This document shows, in pieces, positions 39,001 through 49,000 of a stretch of DNA of 64,000 bases; positions within the stretch are counted from its first letter, which is position 1; the number at the start of each line of letters is the position of its first letter. The position numbers and the translations under genes were made by a program. The DNA lies in NCBI GenBank assembly GCA_947462335.1, contig OX381710.1, positions 58,040,842-58,104,841 of the forward strand, in the 5' to 3' direction. The notes beneath the pieces are model-generated. The model was not told where the DNA came from. It saw only the letters and a program-made list of their open reading frames with translations, and made no database searches. The stretch comes from Harmothoe impar. Lineage: Eukaryota > Annelida > Polychaeta > Phyllodocida > Polynoidae.

Positions 39001-41458
39001 ATAAGATATTTGTATATCACTGTTCATATTTAGAACCATGTGTGTTAATGTCACTTGACATTTTAAAATATATACTCTACTTGTAACCTCAAAGGTCAAA
39101 AAGTAATTCTTACCGGTACATGCATATAAAGGTTCATTAAAAATGTAACTGCATAATTTTCACAGGATAAAATTACCAAAGTACAAACTTGTTGTGTTTG
39201 TCCAATCATTTGTAAAATGTCCTCGCATAGGCCATACTAGCATCCTCGCATATATATGCTATACAAACGCCCAGCATAAACCATGTAATGTCCGATGTTA
39301 GACCAAACTAACGCCCCAGTTTAGTCCAAAACTAACGCTTGAATTTAGGCCAACTGAATTTGGGAAGCTCAGGAGATGTGAATGGTTGGGCGTTATATAG
39401 GCGGGTGATCAGCCGTAATGTAGGTGGATGATCGGACTTAATATACTGTAAGTGGATTAAGCATTAAGCATTAAGAACGGGCACTAGGGGCATGGCCTAT
39501 TGTCTGGAGGGCTTACATTCATTATTATAGGGCCTATTTTCCGGGGAGCCCATTGTCATATGCTGAGGGCCTATCGTCCTAGGGTCCATTGTCAGGAGGG
39601 CTCCTGACCCAGACACCATATAACATATGTATGGTCTTACACACGTATTGCTCCTTCTAGGAATACACACACCTTGGGTTCAAACTGGCCTCAACTTCCT
39701 CGGGAAGTTTGCAATTACGGGAAGCTATTGTTCACTCTTGCTGTACACACCAGAGTTGTACCCAACTAAGACTAGGTAGGCATTCCTGTACTTCTACTAC
39801 CCATCTTGAATATTATATTAAGTAATCAATATTATGAATGCAAAAAAACTATATTTGTTGTGCTTTGGCATACAAATACTGGCTGATTTGACAAGAGTAT
39901 GGGTATTACAAAGGGATTTGATATAAGGGTCTCAGGCGCCTCAATTTCTTTTGAATAGAAGACTATAGAGCTGCGACCTTCAAAATATGCATCTCTCACA
40001 AAATCAGATCTGGTTAAGTCAGCAATAAACGTTATTAATATGCAAACATATGGTGTAATAGGTTGATATGAGTATCAATGACAAATATTCGAAGAACTGA
40101 ATGATGTTTCATTCAGATTAATTGCCCTGTTTCAATATTTCATTAGTTAAAAAAGTCCCCCTCCCAAACTGATGTAAAGTCGAACCACTAGTTTATCTGC
40201 TAAATGAACCATCTGTCTTTTTCAGGAGTTTATTCTATGGGCTCGCTTGGTCAGCAGCATATATTGGAGAATTTGTCGCTCCATTCTCTCGCCCACTCGT
40301 ATGTAATATTTCTACATAATCTATCATTTTCTAGAAATCCTCTCCCACAGTACTGTAGATCTATACATTCTTGCTTTCCATATGAACATAATTGTTATTA
40401 CAAGGTGACTATAGTGACATTGTAATATTTCAGCATCCTATTGAAACAGTCTGGCATAACTGTAGGTAGCAATGCGAGTGTCAGTGTTCGTGGGTTTTAG
40501 GTGTAAGGCCATGGGTTGTCTGTTTTTTTTAACCTGAAATTTACACCATTATGCCAATGTTAGACTTAAATCAAGAAATAAATCCTTTTCACAAGGACTA
40601 TTCTAGAAATATGTAAACATCATAAGATTCACAGCATGAACTTGGGCATGTAAGCAAACTTTCTATTGCTTAAAGCACCATATTGGTACAATATCTTATT
40701 CTTCAAGCATGAGTATATTTTATGCTTCAACCACAGACAGGAACTCCCCTGTATCCCCGGAATAAACCACCATGCTTGATCATCCCCCAGTCCCCCAGGG
40801 GATGCTTCCTAAGAAGTCAACTACACTAGATTCATGCCCAATGGTTAGGGTAGGGTTAGGGTTGGATTTGTTCTTTCTGATTACACTTAGGGTTAGGCTT
40901 AGGGTTAGATATATTAGGAAGCACCCCTGGGGTACCAGGGGAGTCCCTGTCTTTGCATGAAGCATAAGATATTCCCTGAAATCTTCTTCTTCAAGCATAA
41001 GATATTGCGCTAATGAGGTGCTTAAAGTCATCCTTTAACTGCTTTAAGTTCAGGAATTGCCATGGAAATATCATGGAACGGTCATAATGATATTTGAGCA
41101 GCTTTAAGTGGCATTTTCTGGACTTAAATATGCTAAAGTGTGAATCTTTGCTGAAATGCCTATATTCATACAGTGATTCACTGCATTATATCAGCATAAC
41201 CTTTTGTTCTTATCAAGTGTATTTATAATGTTTCTTCTCGATGTCTAGGAGTTAGCACGACCCGGTGTGGTGCGCGGCATGTGCGGGGGGCTGTGTGTTG
41301 TGGGTGGCATGCTGGTTCTCCTACTACCTGAGACCTCCTGCAGACCCCTACCCACCACCGTCACAGAGATAGAGCACTGGTCAACCACAGTCTCCACACA
41401 GGAGAGGCAGGCTTATAACGAGACAAGAACCAAGGAGATAACACCACGGGCTGTGTAG
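27047..41458 (+). CDS. SLC22 organic-ion transporter, 11 exons, complete
   Basis: Exons: 27047-27203, 28231-28433, 28628-28769, 28993-29081, 29468-29664, 29830-30189, 30839-30973, 31282-31361, 39661-39775, 40226-40298, 41249-41458. All junctions are AG/GT and phases agree, giving about 586 aa without stops. It is a 12-helix plasma-membrane carrier of organic cations, anions or zwitterions (SLC22, MFS). Hallmarks in order: N-terminal amphipathic stretch and helix 1; a large extracellular loop with several Cys and NES/NYT sequons (exon 2); LADMYGRKPVF after helix 2; VELFPTKYRTVAG; DESIPWLIAKGK before the long intracellular loop; KFGRRWP; PELYPTKTR; LLPETSCRPLP near the end. The central loop in exon 6 is longer than usual and acidic. 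Intron 8 (31,362-39,660) carries nested transposons. Substrate is not predictable here. Confidence 0.92.
27545..28150. mobile_element. Inverted pair of tRNA-like SINE copies in SLC22 intron 1
   Basis: About 27,545-27,775 and 27,925-28,150 are inverted, diverged copies of one sequence. Each contains GGGGGAGTGGTTAGGACAC and a TTCGAATCCATGCC-type segment, reminiscent of tRNA A and B boxes. They share the further segment GAAGCTGGTTCCT. The pair could pair in the transcript. The tRNA origin is an inference from the box-like motifs. Confidence 0.55.
32277..33681. mobile_element. CCCTAGTAGCAA-ended DNA element, copy 2 (inverse), with nested insertion
   Basis: Inverse copy of the element at 25,176-26,363: begins CCCTAGAAGCAAGCCC and ends TTTGCTACTAGGG, flanked by CA on both sides. 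Most of its length aligns by eye with copy 1, except for a 226-bp insertion at 32,913-33,138. It lies in SLC22 intron 8 and has no coding capacity. Confidence 0.8.
32913..33138. mobile_element. TA-flanked MITE nested in the copy-2 element
   Basis: Inverted ends TACCGTAAATTCTCGCG and CGCGAGAATTTACGGTA; the interior repeats GCGGCTTATACGCGAG. The uninterrupted target is visible in copy 1 (around 25,710, GCCATAGTTCATATCTACAT), so the insertion and its TA duplication can be read directly. A diverged relative is at 22,312. Confidence 0.8.
33881..35820 (+). pseudogene. DIRS gag-like region, broken
   Basis: A start MPGTRSRVTKAP (33,881) is interrupted by the MITE at 33,916. The frame resumes after 34,784 with a K/A-rich, coiled-coil-like stretch (LEGEITGLRSVSEDILSQLK) and continues to 35,335. 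A shifted frame carries on to 35,628, and a third frame reaches a degenerate Cys/His stretch (CNSCCKYYNKINTHPKIGC) that may be a former zinc knuckle. At least two frameshifts are needed. Confidence 0.6.
33916..34784. mobile_element. MITE with CCCAGTAAACAC ends, inserted in the DIRS gag region
   Basis: Begins CCCAGTAAACAC and ends GTGTTTACTGGG. The interior is packed with TACGTAAATTTACG-type palindromic words near both ends. It interrupts the gag-like frame of the DIRS element and is therefore younger than it. Confidence 0.75.
35809..35887. mobile_element. 79-bp mini-MITE, copy 2
   Basis: Inverse copy of the unit at 7879-7958 with ends TTAACCCCTTCCA and GGTGAAAGGTTAA. It sits between the gag-like and RT regions of the DIRS element. 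Confidence 0.6.
36018..37987 (+). pseudogene. DIRS reverse transcriptase-RNase H, broken
   Basis: Three to four frames carry consecutive parts of one polyprotein. First comes the pre-RT segment ending near 36,626. Then comes RT (to 37,149) with GGVIGPFKQPPF, RRVILDLSYPEGG, motif A DLQRAYRQL and motif C CLDNFCG, where the second catalytic Asp is replaced by Asn. Then a connection/RNase H segment with LECDSSLTGDGG, VYTDNMSSKFALQTG and finally TLADALSR (to 37,987). Breaks are near 36,600, 37,150, 37,650 and 37,860. It is not functional. Confidence 0.8.
38002..39033 (+). pseudogene. DIRS tyrosine recombinase, inactivated
   Basis: 343-codon frame of a phage-integrase-fold recombinase. Visible are the first catalytic Arg region (GFFSFLRLSNLLAPS), the Lys region (IRSSKTIKKGS) and the His box HSLSRGGTHAALLANC, where Ser stands at the position usually occupied by the second catalytic Arg. 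The tyrosine-bearing segment (MKAYTPH) is present only in another frame near 38,900-38,935, so a frameshift precedes the nucleophile. In DIRS elements this enzyme integrates a circular DNA intermediate. Confidence 0.8.
39061..39660. other. Remainder of SLC22 intron 8; nothing recognised
   Basis: AT-rich intronic sequence up to the acceptor of exon 9. No repeats with clear ends. Confidence 0.4.
40744..41000. repeat. Inverted repeat around TTAGGG-like motifs in SLC22 intron 10
   Basis: CCCCCAGTCCCCCAGGGGATGC, ATGCTTCCTAAG and their approximate inverses (TTAGGAAGCACCCCTGGGGTACC) flank a core with several GGGTTAGGGTTAGG-like words (about 40,844-40,910). The structure suggests a small foldback element; the TTAGGG words are too few to be telomeric. 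Confidence 0.4.
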
Positions 41459-42672
41459 TTCTGAAATGTTCATAGATTTTAAGACTTTTAAACCCTTTCA
41501 AGACTGCCCCACAACCCCACCGACATCCTGTACTATGGGCATCCGAAACTGCCAGTTCTGCGAAAAAAAACACGGGGAATTTCCTTGTGATAACAGGATA
41601 GGCCCAAATTCACCATATGGTGGGTGACATATGGATACATTACAATCTAAGTTAAAAGAAGGATATTTTATCTATATATACTCCAGAAAAAGGTTTTGTG
41701 AATAACAGAGGATGAAAGTTTACACTTTGTCATTGTCACTATGGTATCAGGGTGCACATATATTTATTGGTAATTGGCATGCTAAAAACATTTATCATTG
41801 TCAGATTTGTCTAGCATTTTACCCTCAGTGTAACCAGCTATTCCTACTTTGACATCTATATAGTTAGTATAAATACACATTTCGATATGATAGTATGAAT
41901 ATACTTCCTACATTCGATGCGAATAGTATGCTTTAATAGATCATTAAATGAAATAATAATAATAATACCAATCAACTGGGGTGTCGGATGTAATACTTTG
42001 GTTTAATCAGTCAGATATCGATCAATAAACTGTAGTCTGGAACAATCACCATCAAATATCACATAATCAATACATGTATTTATATTTATTATCCTACGCC
42101 ATGTTCACATAAACCGTTATGTTATCCCATGAAATGCATCACAGGCTGTGCAAATCGTGGAAGGGTAATTTCATAGATGGGTGTGGGGGGAGGGGGAGTG
42201 AAAACCATATTGACCTCCCCAGAACATTGTACTGTATAAGTACAGTAAAGCGGTGTTTTATATATTACTTAATAGCAAAGAAATCGTTTGTAAAGAAAAG
42301 ACATGCAGACCAGAAGTATGCAGGTATCTTTAATTCATGATTAGTGCCCAAATTGGTGAATACATGAGGGTACATGTTTAGGTATATAACCGATATAAGT
42401 TCAAGTGGAAGTTGGCCTTTAGGCAGCGAGGTGCTAAGAGGTTGCGTCTCAGGAAAACATGTCCCCCTGTTTAATCCATTAGGAGGGGGTATAGTCTCTT
42501 GTTTGTTTGGATAAGGATGAGAGCTTGCGCAGTGAACGGGTAAAAGCGACAATAGGGCTTTGTGAAGAATAATAGTATTGTTCCAAATTGTGAAAAACAT
42601 AGTCCGTTAGATATATGGGTGTTTTGAAAGTCCGGGCAGAATGAATCATGGTGGGACATCTGGTGGCCGTCC
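41459..42672. other. SLC22 3' flank; nothing else recognised
   Basis: 3' untranslated and intergenic sequence. A possible AATAAA signal occurs near 42,024. No other gene seen. Confidence 0.4.
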
Positions 42673-43147
42673 ATGAGGGGGAAAAAGCGGCAGTTTAGTC
42701 GTCTCCCTCTGGAAGAATTAAAGGAAAGAAAGAAGGGTAATAAAACAATAATTTTGGTTCTTAAAGTAATGCGTAGTGGTAAAAATGAACTGGCAGCACG
42801 ATATAATCTCTACGTGTTGAACAGAGGAGTTAGTTGGGAGAAAGCCTACCTGCCATGCAGAGTTAGAGTGAGGAACAGCCAGCAGTTGTTGGAAGGGTTG
42901 GGGATTGACTCCCCATGCCGAGGACAAGGCTGATATATCCAGGCAGATACTTGCAACAGCGGCCAAGCACTACTGTCTGAACACCTGTTATGGTCACTAC
43001 AGGAATTGTCTCACCTTGGGCTTTCAATCGTGGAAGGGAATCCGGAAGGGGCTGAACCCTGAAGGATTCCTCAAAGCGGTGCACTATGATTGGGGAAGAA
43101 CTTACCCATTCAAAACTGTAAGTAGGAACCTTTTATATACTCCATAA
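42673..43147 (+). pseudogene. Unrecognised broken ORF pair
   Basis: Two overlapping plus-strand frames (42,673-42,933 and 42,905-43,147) look like one ancestral reading frame split by a single frameshift near 42,910. Both are rich in K/R, W, Y and C and read like real protein (LEELKERKKGN, EKAYLPCRVRVRNSQQLLEG, then ADISRQILATAAKHYCLNTC). I do not recognise the family. A fragment of a transposon protein or a processed gene is possible. No splice context or promoter was identified. Confidence 0.3.
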
Positions 43148-44204
43148 AGGCACCGCCTGGTGATGATGGAGGATTGTTTTGAAGGTCTAAATAGGTGAAC
43201 GTTACCCAACCATTTAAATACTGCCAACCAATTAGAGATCTGTGATAGACATTCGGGTCTGACCTTTAAATGCTTTGAGAGTTGCCATTACCTGCCACCA
43301 CTGAATTTCCTGTTGTTTGTATTGCCAATGTCAATGTATAATATTGCGAATTGAATGAAATATTGTAATTAAATTTAGTATCGGAATAAGTTGGAATCCG
43401 AGACAGGTTGAAAGACCCTAACCTGAGCCGCTTTAGGGTCATAAGTATTCATGTTCGATTGCGTCGAATCCATACCGTATAAAGCTCAGTAATTGAATAT
43501 ACAAATGTATCCTGGGATCTTGCCAAATTGTAATTATCGAGCTGGGGAATTGTGAATCTCTTGAGACGTCTCCGGGTAAAAGATGGAGTCTGGATTTAAC
43601 ACGACGAACTGTATTTCAGGACCTGAGGGTTTCTATTCTGACTCAGGGCTACAGCTTTGGGTATTCGAAAACGATATCTAACTCTTTGATAGCATGCAGA
43701 GTCTTCGCGTGGATTGTTCTGGCCTTATGTTTTGACCGCTGATTCGCCCGACTGGATGGACCTGAGAAAAGATTAGTAAATACGTCTACTCAGGGGGTGT
43801 CATTAAAATGTGTAAGATCTGGAATGTTGAATAGGAATGGAGCCCGAGCAGCTCATTTGTTGTTGAGTAATAAAACTGTTTACCTGTATTCGACTCTCAT
43901 GTGTCTGTTTGAATAGAAATTGTACGGTCTATTCCTACTGTGAGCGAGTGCCATAATTTTAAACATATGATTGCACTGGGCTAGCCAGTGTATCCGTTGA
44001 GGACAATAGCATCCAAAGTAGTTCCCTTAATTGCTTAATTTTGACCCAAATCAAAACAGCAACCGTACAACATAGTCCTGGTGACTGTCGTATTGCACGG
44101 GCTGGGGAGGCGGTAGCATAGTATTTTGAACCCTATATTTCTAGAATAGTTCTATTGGATAGATGCTCTTACACTAATCCCTCTCCTCTCCCAAAGAGTC
44201 CATT
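43148..44204. other. Nothing recognised
   Basis: Intergenic sequence without recognisable gene, terminal repeat or tandem array. Confidence 0.4.
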
Positions 44205-44455
44205 ACCCCTTTAAGGGCGGATGTCGCTAAGAGATGACATTTGCCGTCATGATGCACCAATGCAGCCCCGGCGAGTAACTCACCGGGGCTGCATTGGTGC
44301 GTCATGCCGACACATTGTGATTGTATCAGCCCCGTAAGGTTGGCATGATGCTTGAATATGGCCCTGGCGAGTTGCACGCCAGGGCTGCATTCATGTATCA
44401 TGACGACAAAGGGCATGATACATTAAAGCACTATACCGTCCTTGAAGGGTTACAC
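44205..44455. mobile_element. MITE of the ATGATGCA/GCAGCCCC family
   Basis: About 250 bp with CCCCTTTAAGGGCGG at one end and CCGTCCTTGAAGGGTT at the other. The interior has a strong palindrome around GCGAGTAACTCACCGG (GGTGCATCATG / CATGATGCACC type arms). It matches the repeat at 20,140-20,560. Confidence 0.6.
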
Positions 44456-45225
44456 ACTAAACAGAATAGTCTTGATTCACTTATGAAATGAAACACCATG
44501 AAAAGTGTTCTTCAATTGTTTTATTGTATTACACAATCACACAGTGAATTCCAATACAACAATAAAGTAAGTCCAAATGAGACATTTTGTCAACAATTTC
44601 ACAAAACATATGGTTGGTAATTCATGAGTCATATTGAAGTGTCCTGAATAGCTAAGAGTCAACACACTGATCAAACAATGTATTCCTTGTGATCATCTTA
44701 CACAATTATCATTTATAGAAAATAGTCCGATCTGCCTAGTCTATAATTTCAATCCATGTAACTTAAAGCACACATTTCAGGGGACATGGTAAACACTTCA
44801 AAATAAAACGTTAAACCCCTAAAAAACTATAATTATTGACTAAATGATGTGTATACCTTATTGATACACGATGATTATATGCATGGCATACATGTGCATA
44901 GTAAGACTGTAAAACTCACATCCTAAAGCAGGGGCAATTATATTGCTCGGGACTTTCCTTTATACACATTGGGAAAATGACCGTGTTCTCTGCACTTGAA
45001 TAAACTAGGACTAAATAGATAAGATCGTAATACTAGGTCTATGGACCAGCCATTTCCCCGTAGAAGTTGGATTTCACTTATCATTTTAAAAGGTTTATCG
45101 TTTTTATTCTGGCTCATCTTGCATGAGTGCTTTTGTAATGAAGTATATAATGAAAAATAGTACACTTATCTTTCATGACAAGTTGTAAATCATACGGCTG
45201 TGTCTTTGATATCCTTGATATCTTT
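44456..45225. other. Nothing recognised
   Basis: AT-rich intergenic sequence; no gene or repeat with clear ends. Confidence 0.4.
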
Positions 45226-45655
45226 CACTAAGGGGCCATCCATTGATTACGTACGCATAATTTTGGCCAAAATTGACCCCCCCCTCCCCCCCCCCTGTTG
45301 CACCATGTACGTATTGGGATACCCCCCCCATGCGTACATACTCAAATCTCGTGGACCCCCCCCCCCCCCCCATTGCAAGCCTCAGGAGGGAGGGGGAGGG
45401 TACTGGGGGATGAAAATTAAGAAGTGCATTTGAGTACCAAATTAAAGAGGAGGAGACAGTTGCCCCCCCCCCCCCACTAAAAAGAAATATACTAAGGGAG
45501 CACGTAGAATGTTTCACGCCCCCCCCCTCCTTTGAACTATAGTAAAGCACAGGCTTTTTTGCTTAAAAGGGGCTGACTTTTTTAGGCCCCCCCGCCCTCC
45601 CTCAGGAGGGGTTGGATGTTTTTACGCCCCCTCCCCTGTAAATGAACGATCCCTA
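45226..45655. mobile_element. C-run MITE-like repeat (GGGGCCATCCATTGATTACG)
   Basis: Starts AAGGGGCCATCCATTGATTA and carries alternating runs of C with phrases such as GTACGTATTGGGATACC. It ends with ACGCCCCCTCCCCTGTAAATG. The G/C-run repeat at 14,760-14,998 is its relative. Polyglycine/polyproline open frames across it are artefacts. Confidence 0.5.
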
Positions 45656-46004
45656 TTAAAGTAGAGGGGATTTTACCCAGAGGGAGGTAGCCTATCAAGA
45701 AATGTCCCGGAGAAATGTGCCATCGTGAGAAAATCAACTGAGCACCCCCCACCCCCTCAAGCTATACAAATTATTTGACCGTGTGCGTAGAATACCCCCC
45801 AGAGTTGAAAATTGTTCCAATCTGACAGATTCAGCAACGTCTCCACTTCGTTTCCGACCCCGGATTAGACAGGAGGTTCACAAATATAGAGATGCCGCCA
45901 AGTGTATACCTATACTCAATCTTAGTGGTTGATTGTTCACTCTCATTTTTATCATTGAAGCAGAAGGAATCCTACTTATACAATGTGCCACAGGATTACA
46001 GCAA

Positions 46005-46010
46005 TTTATT
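46005..46010 (-). terminator. Polyadenylation signal AATAAA of the receptor gene
   Basis: AATAAA on the minus strand, about 35 nt after the stop codon of the terminal receptor exon. Spacing and orientation fit. Confidence 0.6.
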
Positions 46011-46044
46011 TTTATCCTGCTCCTGAATATCTCCTGAATATCTC

Positions 46045-49000
46045 TCATGTATTAGGCTTCTCCAATACCTCCAAGTACATACCCTCCTCATCACCTCCAT
46101 CATAATGGTTGTCGTACGGCGTACCATCATTATTCACAGTTGTCTTTGCCCTTGCAGGCAACCGCTGCCCCAATTCCGCTAAGAATCCTATAGGTGCCAT
46201 AGCCTGGACAGCAGTAGCGATAATGCCCGTTTCAGCGCCACCACCAGAGTCAGGGTTTTGGGAGCCCGGAATGATCATCTGTTTTGTCATTACAGGTGAT
46301 TTGGGTATAAAGGGTTTTTTGGGCACCAATGGTGAGCTAGGTTTCTTTTGAGGCGTTGGTGTATTAGGTGCACTTGGTATATGGGGATTTCTAGGCACAG
46401 CTAACAGCCCTGACGTAATAGCCTGTGTATTGGGTGAATTCTCATATTCTGCCCTATTAAGCATGACATGTGGCACTGCCTGTATTTTTGGCCCCGTCAC
46501 CAATTTTGGGGCAGTACTTTTGTCGGGTATTACAAGAGTATCGGGCACATCATTCTGTAATGTATGATTGCCAAATCCTGTAGTATACACATTTGGTACA
46601 GAGGATGTGTGTAATTTGGCAACTGGCTTCCAATCAGGGTCACATGGGGGTTTGGGGCAATGACGAGGGGGTGATTCAAAACCAGCATAGGAATACTCCC
46701 CCTCTGGGTCCTCCCTGACTGCCTCCGGGGGCAGTTCTGCGGGGGGCCTGGTCGTCATGTCCATTGGCATGGCACCGTCCTGTAAAAGGTCCCGGCTCTC
46801 TCGGCGAGGGGTGAGACCACTTGCAGCAGGCTGCTGCTGCTGCCCGCGCCGTCTGTAGAAGACGATGACCAGGCTGATGACGACCAAGGTGAGCACCACA
46901 CCCAGCACAGCTGGAATAATGATGGTCATCAGCTGGGGTTGTGGCCCTGGACCTGCCGTGATACTTCGCGGGGTTGGTATGGAGTCTGTAATAGAGATGA
47001 AGACACGTCTGTAAGTACGGAGCTGTGTTATGGGCAATAACTGTTATAATTAATAAGTTATTGAAACACTTGGCATAGGTCAAGGTGAAATCAATTACGT
47101 TCAGGTTTCTATACCTATTAGGTTTTTTTTTTTCAAAACACAGATATTAGGGCATACTTATCATAACGAAGCTGAATTCATAAGGAACGACAAATATAAT
47201 TTAAGGGCACGACAGTAGAACTGTAGCATTGATTGTAGTCACTATATTCTATGCACACCATGATTAAAAATTGCCTAAAAATGTGTGTGGAGGGATTAAT
47301 CGTCAAAACTGGTCACTTGTTATTTTTGTACTTGCAGAAATTCTGTTTAGTCAAGGATACATCTGCATTCTTAAACCCCGGCCCGCCGTATATAAAGGGC
47401 TGAGTACCTGTCATGCCTGCATTCCGACCGTTGCTGACAGGGCAGCAAGTTATATGCCTTTAAGTTTATAACGTAGTTCATAATGAATATTATTTTCTCC
47501 ATCATATAAATAGCAAATAAAAACGTGTATGGCATATAAGGTATGGCCCATTATTAAAAATGAGGGAGCCATCATGTTTTATATAAAGTACTAACATTTG
47601 CATTGGTCCTAATTTTGACCGTTTTCATTAAGGGCTTAATAATGATAACAAGAAGAAAGTATAGTCTGCATCAGCACATAAATAGTGATTAATATTGCTA
47701 GAAATATTTCTAGAAACATTGCCTAAACGCTAGAATATTGTCAAACAGTATTACCTATTTTTGTAATTAAAATGGCTGTGATTGTTCAATATAATAACGA
47801 CTTGTGGCCATTAATAATTTAACACAATCCATTCTAAAATGCAACCCAAGCAATGGAAGCCCAACCTTCAGTATGTCGCTTACCTTGCCAGCTTGCATTA
47901 ACAATATCAAAGTTGCCAGGTATCAGTACTTGGTCACACTGGTACCAGGAGGGGCTCGCCCTGCCAGTGTACGTAACTACGTTGTGGGTGTCTCCGCAAA
48001 TCTTTCCGAATAGGAAGATCTGTTTGAGGTGTTCCCTGTAGAAACCTTAAACATAAACGAAGCAAAAAGATATCGTTTTATATTTCATGTAATATTCTTT
48101 GATATTAAAAAAAGTAGCACCCATTCTACTTCGCTTGAATAAGCAATACAAAAGTCAAGTTGTATGGAAGAGGTGGCATTAAATCTCTCTTAATGTAAAA
48201 ACTATTTTTAGTGAAAGGTCGACACAATAAATATCATTAGATTACCCCTTTAAGCTGAGGTAGAAAAAAACCTGCGAAATGACCTGAAAATCGACCATCA
48301 ACCCCTCCCCCTCGGTGACGCCCAATTTATCATTAAACTAAAAGGGTCGCATATCACAGTATATCAGTATACATACCGTAGCCACTCTTACATTCGGAGC
48401 GCGGGGAATATGTGTGTGAGGTTTCGGTCATAGACTCGTCAGTTCGACCAAATACCTCACAATGGTCCGTGCCGAAATAGTTATTGATGGGAACTGGATC
48501 GGCGATATCCATGAAGGGACCTTCTAGCAGATTACTCATGTACAACTTGTACCTAGGACAACAACAACAAGACCGTTTTAACGTTGATCATACCACAGCG
48601 GACACGGAGAACAAAGCATTCCACACCTCTTGTATACTGTATACAGCTTGTGGTATAAAGTAATTATAGGCCTAGTACCAATGTGTAGGGGTATTCTGGT
48701 ACAAGGCTCCTTCACTGTATTTCACGCACAGATTGGTACACGTCCTATAACTACTTAGTACTACTAATCTCACCTAACAGAAAAGCTTAAAGGTGTTTCA
48801 CTGACTGGTTAAGCAGATGCGTGGGAAGCACTATGCTGCTAGTAAGGCAATGGTTCCCTGATAGCCTTTAACTTTTACTTATCATAATGAGAAAAAAGTG
48901 AACAGTTTATACACTTCATGTGGAGCCGATCACAGCTGTGCCAAGCTAATGCCAAAATGGGCCAGTCATGATTCATGGTGTGAGTGTGGGAACGTTACCT

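Larger units (their letters stand above)
33682..39060 (+). mobile_element. Decayed DIRS-type (tyrosine recombinase) retrotransposon
   Basis: Gag-like, RT-RNase H and tyrosine-recombinase regions follow each other on the plus strand in SLC22 intron 8. This combination, without integrase or LTRs, defines the DIRS order. The coding regions are broken by several frameshifts and catalytic substitutions, and MITEs are inserted at 33,916-34,784 and 35,809-35,887. I could not identify the terminal or split direct repeats, so the boundaries are approximate. Confidence 0.75.

Noticed and set aside
40844..40910. Interstitial telomere repeat
   Set aside because: Only a few imperfect GGGTTAG words inside a small inverted repeat; insufficient for a telomeric relic.
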